Origin: Cohnella phaseoli
GTDB taxonomy: Bacteria > Bacillota > Bacilli > Paenibacillales > Paenibacillaceae
Assembly: GCF_003386235.1 (NCBI RefSeq)
Contig: NZ_QRDZ01000055.1
Span: 1 to 37,575 of the forward strand
Length of the DNA: 37,575 bases
Direction of reading: 5' to 3'
Below the pieces are notes generated by a model. It saw only the letters and a program-made list of their open reading frames with translations. It was not told the DNA's origin and searched no databases. Shown piece after piece: positions 14,953 through 23,455 of this stretch. Position 1 is the first letter of the stretch; each line of letters begins with the position of its first letter. The translations under genes and the position numbers were made by a program.

Positions 14953-16008
14953 ATGAAGATAAAGGTTTTACAAATTGGTGCCGGTTCAATGGGGATGCGT
15001 AGAATTCGGGATTTGACGGCTCGCGGAGATGTGGAAGTCGCCTTATTGGAAATGAGTGCCGATCGAAGAGATCGGGCAAGCAACCAATTCGGGATCCCCT
15101 GCTTCGATAGTATGGAATCGGCTTTAGCCTGGGGAGCGGTTGCCATGAGTATTTCCACTCCGCCGCAGTCACACGCACAGTTTGTGGAGATCGCTTTGGA
15201 CAGGGGGCTGCATTTTTTTTGCGAGGCCGAACTCTTTCCATATCCCCACCGGGAAGTAGAAAATGCAACGGCTGCAAAATCAACGGTGGCCGCCCCCTCA
15301 TGTACGCTTCTATTTGTGCCGTTGTACAAGGAATTATCGAGAATAGTAAGGGAAGAGCTTGGCGCGCTGCATGCTTATACGTTCAGCTTATCCATTGATA
15401 TAGCCAGCTGGCACCCGGATGAAGGAACAGAATATTACGCACGCAATCGCAGCACGAATGGGACGAGAGAAATGGTCGCCTTCGAGTTAATCGGACTGGC
15501 AGATCTATTTTCCGAACCGCAAGATGTAACGGGTATAGTGCGTACAGGCGGAGAGTTGGGGCCGAATTATGAAGACAGCTGGAGCCTGCAAATGCGCTTG
15601 AACAATGGAGGGATTGGACAGCTTGTCGTTCTGGGGGCGAGTCCCCAGGTCGCACGAAAAGGCATTGCCGTAGGTACGAGTGGCACAATCGAGTTTGATC
15701 TCCTTACAGGCGATATTCATCGCAGCTTACCGCTACTGGGGATACAGGATACGCGAAATTATGGACAACTGTCTCATCTATTGGAGTCTGTTTACAAAGA
15801 AGAGATTGACGCTTTTATTGAGACGATTAAGGGGAGCCGTCAGTGGCCTTATGACTTTCGCAAATCCAACGTGATATGCGGCGCCTTGGCGGCAGCCGAG
15901 AAGAGCGCGATTACAGGTAAGGTGGAAAAGGTCGATCCAGACTTTCTGCCCGCTGAATTACCGGATCAGTATGAGGATAATCACAAACGGAGGAATGAAC
16001 ATGGATAA
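14953..16008 (+). CDS. Gfo/Idh/MocA-family oxidoreductase with an altered EKP motif
   Basis: A 351-residue protein with an N-terminal Rossmann domain (VLQIGAGSMGMRR) and a C-terminal dimerisation/substrate domain from about residue 120. In this family the EKP lysine is important for catalysis and cofactor binding; here that position reads FFCEAELFPYP, so the lysine is missing, while the second homologue in the window at 33591 keeps VFVEKPL. The protein may therefore be a divergent dehydrogenase or a non-redox member. GGAGGAGGAATT precedes the start. The aminotransferase gene begins 8 bp before its stop, so the two are translationally coupled and likely act on one sugar (ketone then amine). 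Confidence 0.82.
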   Translation: MKIKVLQIGAGSMGMRRIRDLTARGDVEVALLEMSADRRDRASNQFGIPCFDSMESALAWGAVAMSISTPPQSHAQFVEIALDRGLHFFCEAELFPYPHREVENATAAKSTVAAPSCTLLFVPLYKELSRIVREELGALHAYTFSLSIDIASWHPDEGTEYYARNRSTNGTREMVAFELIGLADLFSEPQDVTGIVRTGGELGPNYEDSWSLQMRLNNGGIGQLVVLGASPQVARKGIAVGTSGTIEFDLLTGDIHRSLPLLGIQDTRNYGQLSHLLESVYKEEIDAFIETIKGSRQWPYDFRKSNVICGALAAAEKSAITGKVEKVDPDFLPAELPDQYEDNHKRRNEHG

Positions 16009-17299
16009 GCTTGGTATGGAGAATGGAATTCAAAACTCGGAACTTTATTGGCAGCGAGCTTCATCGTTGATTCCGTGCGGCACACAATGTCTATCGAAAG
16101 GGCCTACCCAATTTATCGATGGATATGCGCCCAAATATTTAGCCAGCGGCAATGGTTGTGTCGTGACGGATGTAGATGGAAATCGCTTAATCGATTATGG
16201 GATGGGATTGGGAGCGGTGTCCCTTGGTTATCAATATCCATCCGTGAATTCGGCGATTATTAATCAATTGAACGAGGCGATTACACTAACGCTGATGCAT
16301 CCGCTTGAGGTCGAGGTTTCGGAGCTCATTCGTGAAGTGGTCCCGTGCGCGGAAAGTGTCAGATTCGGCAAAAATGGCTCGGATGTAACATCGGCCGCAG
16401 TGCGTCTGGCCAGAGCCTACACGCGAAAAGATATCATTTTGTGTGGAGGGTATCACGGCTGGCATGATTGGTATGTCATTACAACGGAAAGAAGTGTCGG
16501 AATTCCTCCCGTATTAGAAGGGCTAACCAAAAAGTTTACATATAACGATATCAATAGCTTGAAAATATTAATGAACAAATACAAAGGAAGAGTCGCGGCT
16601 GTCATCATGGAGCCCGTGGGGGTTATCCATCCGCAGCCTCATTTCCTGGCGGATGTGAAACAACTTGCGCATGACAATGGAGCGCTGCTCATCTTCGACG
16701 AAGTGCTGACCGGGTTTAGAATTGCGCTTGGCGGCGCGCAACAGCATTACGGAGTAACTCCGGATTTAGCCACCTTCGGGAAGGCGGTTGCCAACGGAAT
16801 GCCGTTATCCGTTCTCGCAGGTAAGGCGGAAATAATGTCTGAGCTGGAGAATGTTTTTTTCTCCTTTACTTTTGGCGGGGAAATGCTGTCATTAGCTGCG
16901 GCGAAAGCAACCATCGAGGAAATGAAAGCCCATCATACGGTAGATCATGTGAACGCGATGGGAAAGCGGCTGATGGAACAAGGGAATACAATCATCGAGC
17001 AGTATGGCCTATCGGAGCGGATCGGCATACAAGGCCCTCATGCCAAAACGTTATTCGTATATAGCGAAGCCCCTGACACCTTGCTGATCAAAAGCTTTCT
17101 GCAACAAGAGATGATGCGGAGGGGAATCTTGTTTACGAGCTATAATTATGTGTCCTATTCGCACAAAGAGGAGCAGATTCAATATACGTTGGATGCTTTG
17201 AACGATGCTCTATCTGAACTATCAAAGGCAATGAAACAGAACAATCTAGTAGAGAGGCTGGAGGGCAAAGCTGTAGCGCCAGTGTTTCGAAAAGCATAA
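16001..17299 (+). CDS. Class III PLP aminotransferase, GSA-aminomutase-like
   Basis: A 432-residue fold-type I PLP enzyme starting at ATG 16001 with GGAGG 7 bases upstream (an earlier ATG at 15995 sits too close to it). The Schiff-base lysine is K261 in TFGKAVANGMP; other marks are FGKNGSDVTSAAVRLARAYT, CGGYHGWHDW and LLIFDEVLTGFR. Homologues of this branch occur in gene sets for unusual sugars as well as in tetrapyrrole synthesis. Overlap with the preceding oxidoreductase and control by the shared direct-repeat promoter suggest a role in making or degrading an amino sugar. It is only distantly similar by eye to the aminotransferase at 1499. Confidence 0.87.
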   Translation: MDKLGMENGIQNSELYWQRASSLIPCGTQCLSKGPTQFIDGYAPKYLASGNGCVVTDVDGNRLIDYGMGLGAVSLGYQYPSVNSAIINQLNEAITLTLMHPLEVEVSELIREVVPCAESVRFGKNGSDVTSAAVRLARAYTRKDIILCGGYHGWHDWYVITTERSVGIPPVLEGLTKKFTYNDINSLKILMNKYKGRVAAVIMEPVGVIHPQPHFLADVKQLAHDNGALLIFDEVLTGFRIALGGAQQHYGVTPDLATFGKAVANGMPLSVLAGKAEIMSELENVFFSFTFGGEMLSLAAAKATIEEMKAHHTVDHVNAMGKRLMEQGNTIIEQYGLSERIGIQGPHAKTLFVYSEAPDTLLIKSFLQQEMMRRGILFTSYNYVSYSHKEEQIQYTLDALNDALSELSKAMKQNNLVERLEGKAVAPVFRKA

Positions 17300-17311
17300 G
17301 CGAATGGGGAC

Positions 17312-17375
17312 GTCAACTGGGATAAAGAAATGTCAATTACAGTTATGTAAACGCTTGCGTGAAAAGACTTATAGT
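17312..17375 (+). promoter_or_regulatory. Shared direct-repeat activator site 2, promoter and possible cre
   Basis: GTCAACT at 17312 and GTCAATTACAGTTAT at 17332-17346, 20-bp period. The -10 box TATAGT (17370-17375) starts 24 bp after the motif. The sequence between, TGTAAACGCTTGCG (17346-17359), matches the CcpA cre consensus with two mismatches and would overlap the -35 region, consistent with catabolite repression of the secreted enzyme. Confidence 0.65.
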
Positions 17376-17428
17376 AATGAGGGAACACGAACAATTACAG
17401 GATTTTAACTCATGAGGAGGTAGGATTG

Positions 17429-20400
17429 ATGGTAACGCAGGTCGCACGAAAAATCGTTTTTATTTGTTTAGCCGTTCTGATGGCAGCGGGGATTCAGCTT
17501 ATAAATCCCACGCCGACCTTTGCAGCGGATCCCGCAGTGAATTTAATGCAGGATCCCGGATTTGAAAGCGGAACGCTGAATTCATGGAGTACGACTTCAG
17601 CAGTCATAACCAATGAGCCCGCCAATGTCAGGTCGGGCACCTATGCCGCGAAGATTACGCAAAAAGGCGATCAGGTCAATCAGGGCGTGATCGGGTTATT
17701 ACCGAATACGAAGTATAAAATGACGGGTTATGCCAAAACCGATAGTGGCGCCGTGTTTATTGGCGTGAATAGTTACGGCGGCGACGATTTGTTCGAAGTG
17801 ATTGCCGGCAATAGTTACACGCAAGGGACAATCATCTTTACGACAGGTGCAACCAACACGTTCGCCCATGTATTCTGTTATAGACCGAGTGGAGAAACGG
17901 GAAGCGCCTATTGCGACGATTTCTCGTTAGAGGAAGTGCCCGATGTCGTGCTTGACGTACCTAACGTTTTCCCGATTGGACTTTTTTGGCCGCCCGGACC
18001 GGACGATACGACAGATGAAAGATATAAAGAAATGAGAGAGATGAATGCGAATTTTTTCATCGGAAACAATTATGTCGTATCTCCGGGAATTAACGATACC
18101 GCATTACAGCTGGCGGAAGCCAACGATTTCAAAATTATTGTTAACGATAGCCGCTTCGCTGTAGATTTTTACAACTCCACACAGGTTGTAGGAGGGGGAT
18201 CTCTTGAAGTTAGTGATACTCAGCCGATCGGGCAGACATTTACGGTAAAGAGAGAGGATTTGGATACCGGCTGGTACATCGAAAACGTTAAGCTCTTTGT
18301 CGATCCCGCCTCGGCCTGGGATCCAGGTACGGCACTGACGCTTGCAATTTACGAGAGTCCGGCTAAACAAACTTTATTAAACAGCATTACGATAAACGCA
18401 AGAGATAGCGCATTCGGGATAGGGAATATACCAATCAGCTTAAACCAGTCTTATTATATGGAAGTTACGAGCAATAGCTCCACCCCTGTATTATTGTCGG
18501 CCAGCACGAATGATGCTTATAGTGATGGAGGGGCGTATGTGAACGGTACGTCGGACAATGTCGATCTGATGTTTGATATTACGTACTTTCAGCTCGTCTA
18601 TGCCGATGGAGCCAGACTGCGTCCATCTGATGCCAGCTTGGACGCCATCGCCGAGGACTATAAGGATTACGAAGCGAACAAAGGTTATTATTTGCTTGAC
18701 GAACCAAGCAGTAAATTGTATCCCTATCTGCAACAATCCATTAGACGCTTAAAAGCAAACGATCCCGATCATATGGTGTTTGTGAATTTGTTGCCCAATT
18801 ATGCAACCCCCGAACAACTGGGTTTCGCCGATTATACGACGACTGAACAATTAACAAACGGACAATCATTAGGACAAACCTTCACAACGTTACCGGGACA
18901 GACACATCTCTCTACCATTCAGATTTGGATCGATCGCCAAACATGGAATGAAGGCGAGGAAGCGGCCCTTAAACTATGGGATTCTCCGTCAAAAACGCAC
19001 CTGATTGCAAGCGGCAGCCGTATCGGTTCAAATACGGACTGGCCGCAGTTTAATCTGAATACGACTGTCCAGGAAAACACGCAGTATTATATGGAGTTGA
19101 CGGTGGAGGGGACGGGTTCTATTGACGGGGTCGTCCGCTCGAATAATGGTGATAACTGGATCAACGACGGAACGGCTTATAAGGATGGATTGGCAATAGA
19201 TGCTGATCTATGGTTTACGATCGATCAGAACATTCAAGGCGGGACTTATGAGGATTATGTATACCGCTGGGCAAGCACCAAACCGGATATTCTCTCCTTT
19301 GACTTTTACCCTTTCGCCAAATGGGAGGAGTTTCGAGCCGGTTACTATACCAATCTCGAAACGATCCGCAAGCAAGCGCAATTAGCCGGAATTGATTTCT
19401 GGAGCTATATGCAATCGGTAGGGGATAACTGGCTGCGCGATCCTAATGAATCCGAAATGCGTTATCAGGTTTATACAAACCTGGCCTACGGGGCAAAAGG
19501 ATACATGTGGTATACCTACTTTACACCGCCTGGACATAACAATGCTCTTATTCGGTCTGACGGAACCAAAAACAATTCCTATTACTGGGCAAAGGCCATT
19601 GATGCCGAAGTCCAATTTCTCGGCTCGACGCTGACGAAGCTAACTTCAAATGCAGTCTATCATACCGGCAACACGATTCCGGATGGAACAACGGCGCTGC
19701 CTGCTCATTTTTTCTGGCAACAGGTTGGCGAACAACCTGCTGTAATCGGATATTTCAGCCATGAAGACGGTCGGAAATATGTGATGGTCGTGAATCAGGA
19801 CTATAAAAATGCGCAGACCTTGTCGTTTCAATTAGCGCCCGGAATTCAGTCGGTGATAGAAGTATCCAAGACGACTGGGGCAGAGGTGAGCACCAATTTC
19901 GACAGTATGACGAGAACGCTATCGGATCACTTCAAAGCGGGCGAAGGCAGATTATATGCCTTGGATGCTTCGTTTAGCGATACGAGCACCACGTTAACGA
20001 CTGAAGGAAGCTCGGTTCCTGCGGGGACGGAATTTAAGGTTAGCTACGGTTTAAGCAGTGTCAGCGAGGCAGTGTACGGGCAGGATATCCAATTGGATTA
20101 TGATGCTGCTGTCATGGAATTTGTTTCCGCGAGATCCTTGATAGAAGATGTCGCACTTGTAGAGGTTGTCAAAGAGCCTGTGGGTAAGCTGCGGTTGATT
20201 GTGGCCAGTCAAGGTCCGGGGCATGCGATTACGGGCAACGCGCAAGTGGTAGAGCTGACCTTCAGAGCTAAAAATATTTCAGTAACGGCAGAAGGCGAAA
20301 TCTCGATTACGAGCGCAACGCTTGGAAACGATCAAGGAAACGAATCGCCGGCGGCGTTGTCGTCCATCCGTATTCAGATTGCTACAGGAGGCACGGGTGG

Positions 20401-20584
20401 AAACAGCACGGACATCAATCAAGACGGAAAAGTGACGATAGGCGATTTGTCCATTGTGGCGGCTCATTACGGTAAAGACAGCAGCAGTCCGGACTGGCTG
20501 CAAGTTAAAAAAGCGGATATCAACGGAGATGGCAAAATCGATATTCTCGATCTCGCTGCGGTTGCCAAAAAGATAGTGAAATAG
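17429..20584 (+). CDS. Secreted TIM-barrel glycanase-like protein with CBM, cohesin and dockerin
   Basis: A 1051-residue protein starting at ATG 17429 (GAGGAGG upstream) with a Sec signal peptide ending near AA at residue 33. Domains in order: a jelly-roll carbohydrate-binding-like module about 35-170 (LMQDPGFESGTLNSW); a TIM-barrel glycoside-hydrolase-like core about 178-740 (FPIGLFWPPGP, a possible catalytic E425 in YYLLDEPSS, FDFYPFAKWEEF, WSYMQSVGDNW); two related beta-sandwich inserts inside the barrel at about 245-385 and 460-600; a C-terminal beta domain; a cohesin-like domain about 852-988; and a type I dockerin at 995-1051 with two calcium-loop repeats (DINQDGKVTIGDL, DINGDGKIDILDL). 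I cannot assign a GH family. It is followed by a cohesin-SLH gene, a plausible surface anchor. Confidence 0.85.
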   Translation: MVTQVARKIVFICLAVLMAAGIQLINPTPTFAADPAVNLMQDPGFESGTLNSWSTTSAVITNEPANVRSGTYAAKITQKGDQVNQGVIGLLPNTKYKMTGYAKTDSGAVFIGVNSYGGDDLFEVIAGNSYTQGTIIFTTGATNTFAHVFCYRPSGETGSAYCDDFSLEEVPDVVLDVPNVFPIGLFWPPGPDDTTDERYKEMREMNANFFIGNNYVVSPGINDTALQLAEANDFKIIVNDSRFAVDFYNSTQVVGGGSLEVSDTQPIGQTFTVKREDLDTGWYIENVKLFVDPASAWDPGTALTLAIYESPAKQTLLNSITINARDSAFGIGNIPISLNQSYYMEVTSNSSTPVLLSASTNDAYSDGGAYVNGTSDNVDLMFDITYFQLVYADGARLRPSDASLDAIAEDYKDYEANKGYYLLDEPSSKLYPYLQQSIRRLKANDPDHMVFVNLLPNYATPEQLGFADYTTTEQLTNGQSLGQTFTTLPGQTHLSTIQIWIDRQTWNEGEEAALKLWDSPSKTHLIASGSRIGSNTDWPQFNLNTTVQENTQYYMELTVEGTGSIDGVVRSNNGDNWINDGTAYKDGLAIDADLWFTIDQNIQGGTYEDYVYRWASTKPDILSFDFYPFAKWEEFRAGYYTNLETIRKQAQLAGIDFWSYMQSVGDNWLRDPNESEMRYQVYTNLAYGAKGYMWYTYFTPPGHNNALIRSDGTKNNSYYWAKAIDAEVQFLGSTLTKLTSNAVYHTGNTIPDGTTALPAHFFWQQVGEQPAVIGYFSHEDGRKYVMVVNQDYKNAQTLSFQLAPGIQSVIEVSKTTGAEVSTNFDSMTRTLSDHFKAGEGRLYALDASFSDTSTTLTTEGSSVPAGTEFKVSYGLSSVSEAVYGQDIQLDYDAAVMEFVSARSLIEDVALVEVVKEPVGKLRLIVASQGPGHAITGNAQVVELTFRAKNISVTAEGEISITSATLGNDQGNESPAALSSIRIQIATGGTGGNSTDINQDGKVTIGDLSIVAAHYGKDSSSPDWLQVKKADINGDGKIDILDLAAVAKKIVK

Positions 20585-20592
20585 GGGGGGGA

Positions 20593-20616
20593 CGGGAAGG
20601 GGAGCGCCCCTTCCCG
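20593..20616 (+). other. Intercistronic hairpin between dockerin and cohesin-SLH genes
   Basis: CGGGAAGGGG (20593-20602) and CCCCTTCCCG (20607-20616) form a perfect 10-bp GC-rich stem with a 4-base loop. There is no T-tract, so it looks like an mRNA processing or stability element rather than a full terminator. A run of eight G (20584-20591) precedes it. Confidence 0.6.
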
Positions 20617-20638
20617 GTCTATAGAAAAGGGTGATACA

Positions 20639-21664
20639 ATGAAGCGCAAACAGATTGTTATCCACATGCTGATCTTCCTGTTCTGTTATTCGTTGGCGCT
20701 TCCTGCCGTCACCTATGCCGAGCAGGCGCCGTCATTTCAAATCGCTGCCCATAAACTTGCCGATGGAAAAGTGATTGTTAAGATGAACGGCAACAAAATG
20801 AAGGATTTATACGGCTATGAGGCCAGATTTACATTTGATCCCGAACGGGTCGAGCTTGTGGAAACCGCTTCAAGTCTGGACGGCTTTTCTGTATCGCCAA
20901 TTATCAAGAACAACGAAATCATCATTGCTCATACCAAGATCGGAAATGTAAGCGGAGAGTACGGAGATATTCCCATCGGCAGTCTGACATTCAAGATGAA
21001 AAACCACGGGACCTCAGTCGTCAGGTGGGAATCGATGAAGGTGGTCGACCACAATTTATCGAATCAAACTTTTTCTATAGGAAAGAGCATCACTGTGGCA
21101 AAGTTTTTTGTGGATTTGGAGGGCCATTGGGCTAAGACAGATATAGAACTGCTCGCTTCCAAAAACATCGTCAAAGGAATGGACGAAGATCATTATGCTC
21201 CGGATGCGCAAGTAACCAGGGCACAGTTTGTTGCGCTAATCGCTAGAGCTCTCAATTTAAAAGCGAGTTCAAAGCAAAGCCCGTTTACGGATGTTGCGCC
21301 CGGTTCTTGGTATGAGAAGGAATTAAAAAGCGCATATTCGACAGGCATTATCCGAGGAATTACAGAAACGAGCTTTGCTCCTGGGAAGAAAATCACAAGG
21401 GAAGAAATGGCCGTCATGATCGTTAGAGCGAGAAACTATGCCTCGGATTCTGCATTAAGAGACCTTGCCGACGCCGATTCGGTAATGACTTTTGCTGATT
21501 CGGAAAACATAAGCGAGTGGGCCAAAAAGGAAATCCAGCTTGCTGTCGGATTAGGCATTATGAATGGCAGAACGAAGATCAGGTTTGTTCCCCAGGATCA
21601 GGCGACAAGGGCTGAAGCAGCCACAGTCATTAGAAGATTGTTGACTTCGTTAAATCTTCTTTGA
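20639..21664 (+). CDS. Secreted cohesin-like protein with three SLH domains
   Basis: A 341-residue protein with a Sec signal peptide (MKRKQIVIHMLIFLF, cleavage near AEQA at about residue 27), one cohesin-like beta-sandwich at about 30-155 (YGYEARFTFDPERVELVE, IPIGSLTFKMKN), and three S-layer homology repeats at about 157-205, 215-265 and 275-335 (FVDLEGHWAK, FTDVAPGSWYEKEL, FADSENISEWAKKEI, each followed by the TRAE/TREE segment). SLH domains bind pyruvylated secondary cell-wall polymer. The layout matches small anchoring scaffoldins of clostridial cellulosomes (one cohesin plus SLH). It lies 54 bp after the dockerin-bearing enzyme in the same orientation, so it is likely to display that enzyme. 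Cohesin assignment is by pattern and needs a structural model. Confidence 0.8.
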   Translation: MKRKQIVIHMLIFLFCYSLALPAVTYAEQAPSFQIAAHKLADGKVIVKMNGNKMKDLYGYEARFTFDPERVELVETASSLDGFSVSPIIKNNEIIIAHTKIGNVSGEYGDIPIGSLTFKMKNHGTSVVRWESMKVVDHNLSNQTFSIGKSITVAKFFVDLEGHWAKTDIELLASKNIVKGMDEDHYAPDAQVTRAQFVALIARALNLKASSKQSPFTDVAPGSWYEKELKSAYSTGIIRGITETSFAPGKKITREEMAVMIVRARNYASDSALRDLADADSVMTFADSENISEWAKKEIQLAVGLGIMNGRTKIRFVPQDQATRAEAATVIRRLLTSLNLL

Positions 21665-21701
21665 AAACAGGTGATTCATCCTGCCTGTTTTTTCTTTTTT
21701 T
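21664..21701 (+). terminator. Intrinsic terminator after the cohesin-SLH gene
   Basis: AAAACAGG (21664-21671) pairs with CCTGTTTT (21684-21691), followed by TTCTTTTTTT. It starts at the last base of the stop codon. Confidence 0.85.
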
Positions 21702-21757
21702 GTTGAAACAGGATTACCGGTTGGCTGTATTCAATATCGAAATTGGAGTGAAGGCCA

Positions 21758-23446
21758 TTGTTATATACGATTCCAAGGAACATGATTAGGAGTCTATGGA
21801 GAAGATTTGCGTCGAAGCTCTTTAATAAAATGATTCTCCTATACTCTCTATTGACCTTACTCCCGCTGATCCTCGTGATTAGTGTCTTTTATTATAAGTC
21901 ATCTGCAATATTGGAGACGAAAATCACCGATTCGAAAAAACAATCTCTGGTAGAGATGGTCGATAAAATTGATGGATATTTACGGGAGGTTGCTCTCCAA
22001 GCTGCACAGATCCAAAAGGACGATCTGATTGCAACCGCTTTACGGGAAGATTATGCGTCGAGTGAAGAGAATCGGGAGAGCTTTGCGGCTAGAGAAAACC
22101 GCGTTAATGAACGGCTATCCGAGCTGATCTTAAGAAGCGAATTTATGGATGCGATCTACCTGATTAACGCCAACCAAGAAGTTTATTATGCCGATAAAGA
22201 ATACCGGTTTGAGTCTAATCTTGCTTTGGAGGCCATGGCGCGCGAGAAGCCTGAGGCTTTCGTATGGGCTCCCTTTAACGATCATAATCGATTGGTAGGC
22301 GCCAAGGAAATTATTCATGAACCGACTGGAAAAAGAATCGGTTTATTGGTCGTTATGTTAAACCCGGAGAGGGTAGCAATGGCTTATTCAACTTACGGCA
22401 GCCAAGAGTTCTTTATAACAAATGTCGGCGGGCTGATCCTTTCCAATTCGGATCAACAACTCATAGGCACCCGTCTACGTCACCCGGATACGAAAAATAC
22501 AGTCGTACTGGAAAGAGGATCGGCATATTCGGGTTTTCGCTTTATCAGTCTTTTTTCAAAGGCGAACTTCAATCAAGAAATAAATAGTTTGGCTTTTTTT
22601 GCCTTGTTGATTACAGCGGCAACATGGCTTCTTGTGCTTATTCTAACCATTATTCTACTGCGCCGCGTGACTACGCCGATTGCGAGATTAAGTCGATTGA
22701 TGGGAAAGGCGCAGAAGGAGGTTTACGAAAAGATAGATAATATTAAAACCATCGATGAAGTCGGCCGACTCTGTGTCAGCTTTAATCATCTTATTACGGA
22801 TATTCAAAATTTAATCGAAAAGGTTTACAAGGTTGAACTGCTGAACAAAGAGGCCGAGCTCAAAATGATTAAGGCCCAGATCAATCCTCATTTTCTATAC
22901 AACACGCTGGAATCCGTCAATATTATGGCCAAGGAGCTTGGTTCTACCGCCATACCGGACATGATCCGATTACTGGCTGCGATTTTTCGCTTTTCCATCT
23001 CGCCGGGAAGCGACTTGATCCCTTTGAAGAATGAGCTTCAATTCGTTTTGTACTATTTACAGCTAGCTAAATATCGATATAAGGAACGTTTGACTTGGAC
23101 CATCGACGTTTCGGAAGAGCTGCAGCAGTTAATTGTGCCGAAGCTCATTTTGCAGCCCCTTGTGGAGAACGCCATCCTTCATGGAATAGATCAAATCGAA
23201 GGACAAGGCAGTATTAAGATCAGCGCTTATTTGCAAGGGTACGACTTGATTGTCGAAATTCAAGATAATGGAGCGGGATTGAACCTGCCATTCAAGGGTC
23301 AGCAAAGCTCGGGAATCGGCTTAAATAATGTGAAGCAACGGATCCAGCTCCTGTACGGCAATAGATATGGATTAGCGATAGAGCCGGCATCGGACTGCGG
23401 GACGATCGTACGCTTGCGCTTGCCTATCAATATTAATGAAGGATGA
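21758..23446 (+). CDS. YesM-type sensor histidine kinase
   Basis: A 562-residue membrane kinase: TM1 near residues 24-46, an extracytoplasmic dCache-like sensor about 50-275, TM2 about 280-305, HAMP about 305-360, the His_kinase domain with phospho-acceptor H378 in QINPHFLYNTLE, and a HATPase domain (LQPLVENAILHGI, DNGAGL, SSGIGLNNVKQRI). YesM kinases sense carbohydrate signals and phosphorylate the AraC-type response regulator encoded next. The listed start is TTG 21758 (GGAG upstream); ATG 21782 is an equally possible start and would remove 8 residues. Confidence 0.92.
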   Translation: MLYTIPRNMIRSLWRRFASKLFNKMILLYSLLTLLPLILVISVFYYKSSAILETKITDSKKQSLVEMVDKIDGYLREVALQAAQIQKDDLIATALREDYASSEENRESFAARENRVNERLSELILRSEFMDAIYLINANQEVYYADKEYRFESNLALEAMAREKPEAFVWAPFNDHNRLVGAKEIIHEPTGKRIGLLVVMLNPERVAMAYSTYGSQEFFITNVGGLILSNSDQQLIGTRLRHPDTKNTVVLERGSAYSGFRFISLFSKANFNQEINSLAFFALLITAATWLLVLILTIILLRRVTTPIARLSRLMGKAQKEVYEKIDNIKTIDEVGRLCVSFNHLITDIQNLIEKVYKVELLNKEAELKMIKAQINPHFLYNTLESVNIMAKELGSTAIPDMIRLLAAIFRFSISPGSDLIPLKNELQFVLYYLQLAKYRYKERLTWTIDVSEELQQLIVPKLILQPLVENAILHGIDQIEGQGSIKISAYLQGYDLIVEIQDNGAGLNLPFKGQQSSGIGLNNVKQRIQLLYGNRYGLAIEPASDCGTIVRLRLPININEG

Positions 23447-23455
23447 TGACATGCA

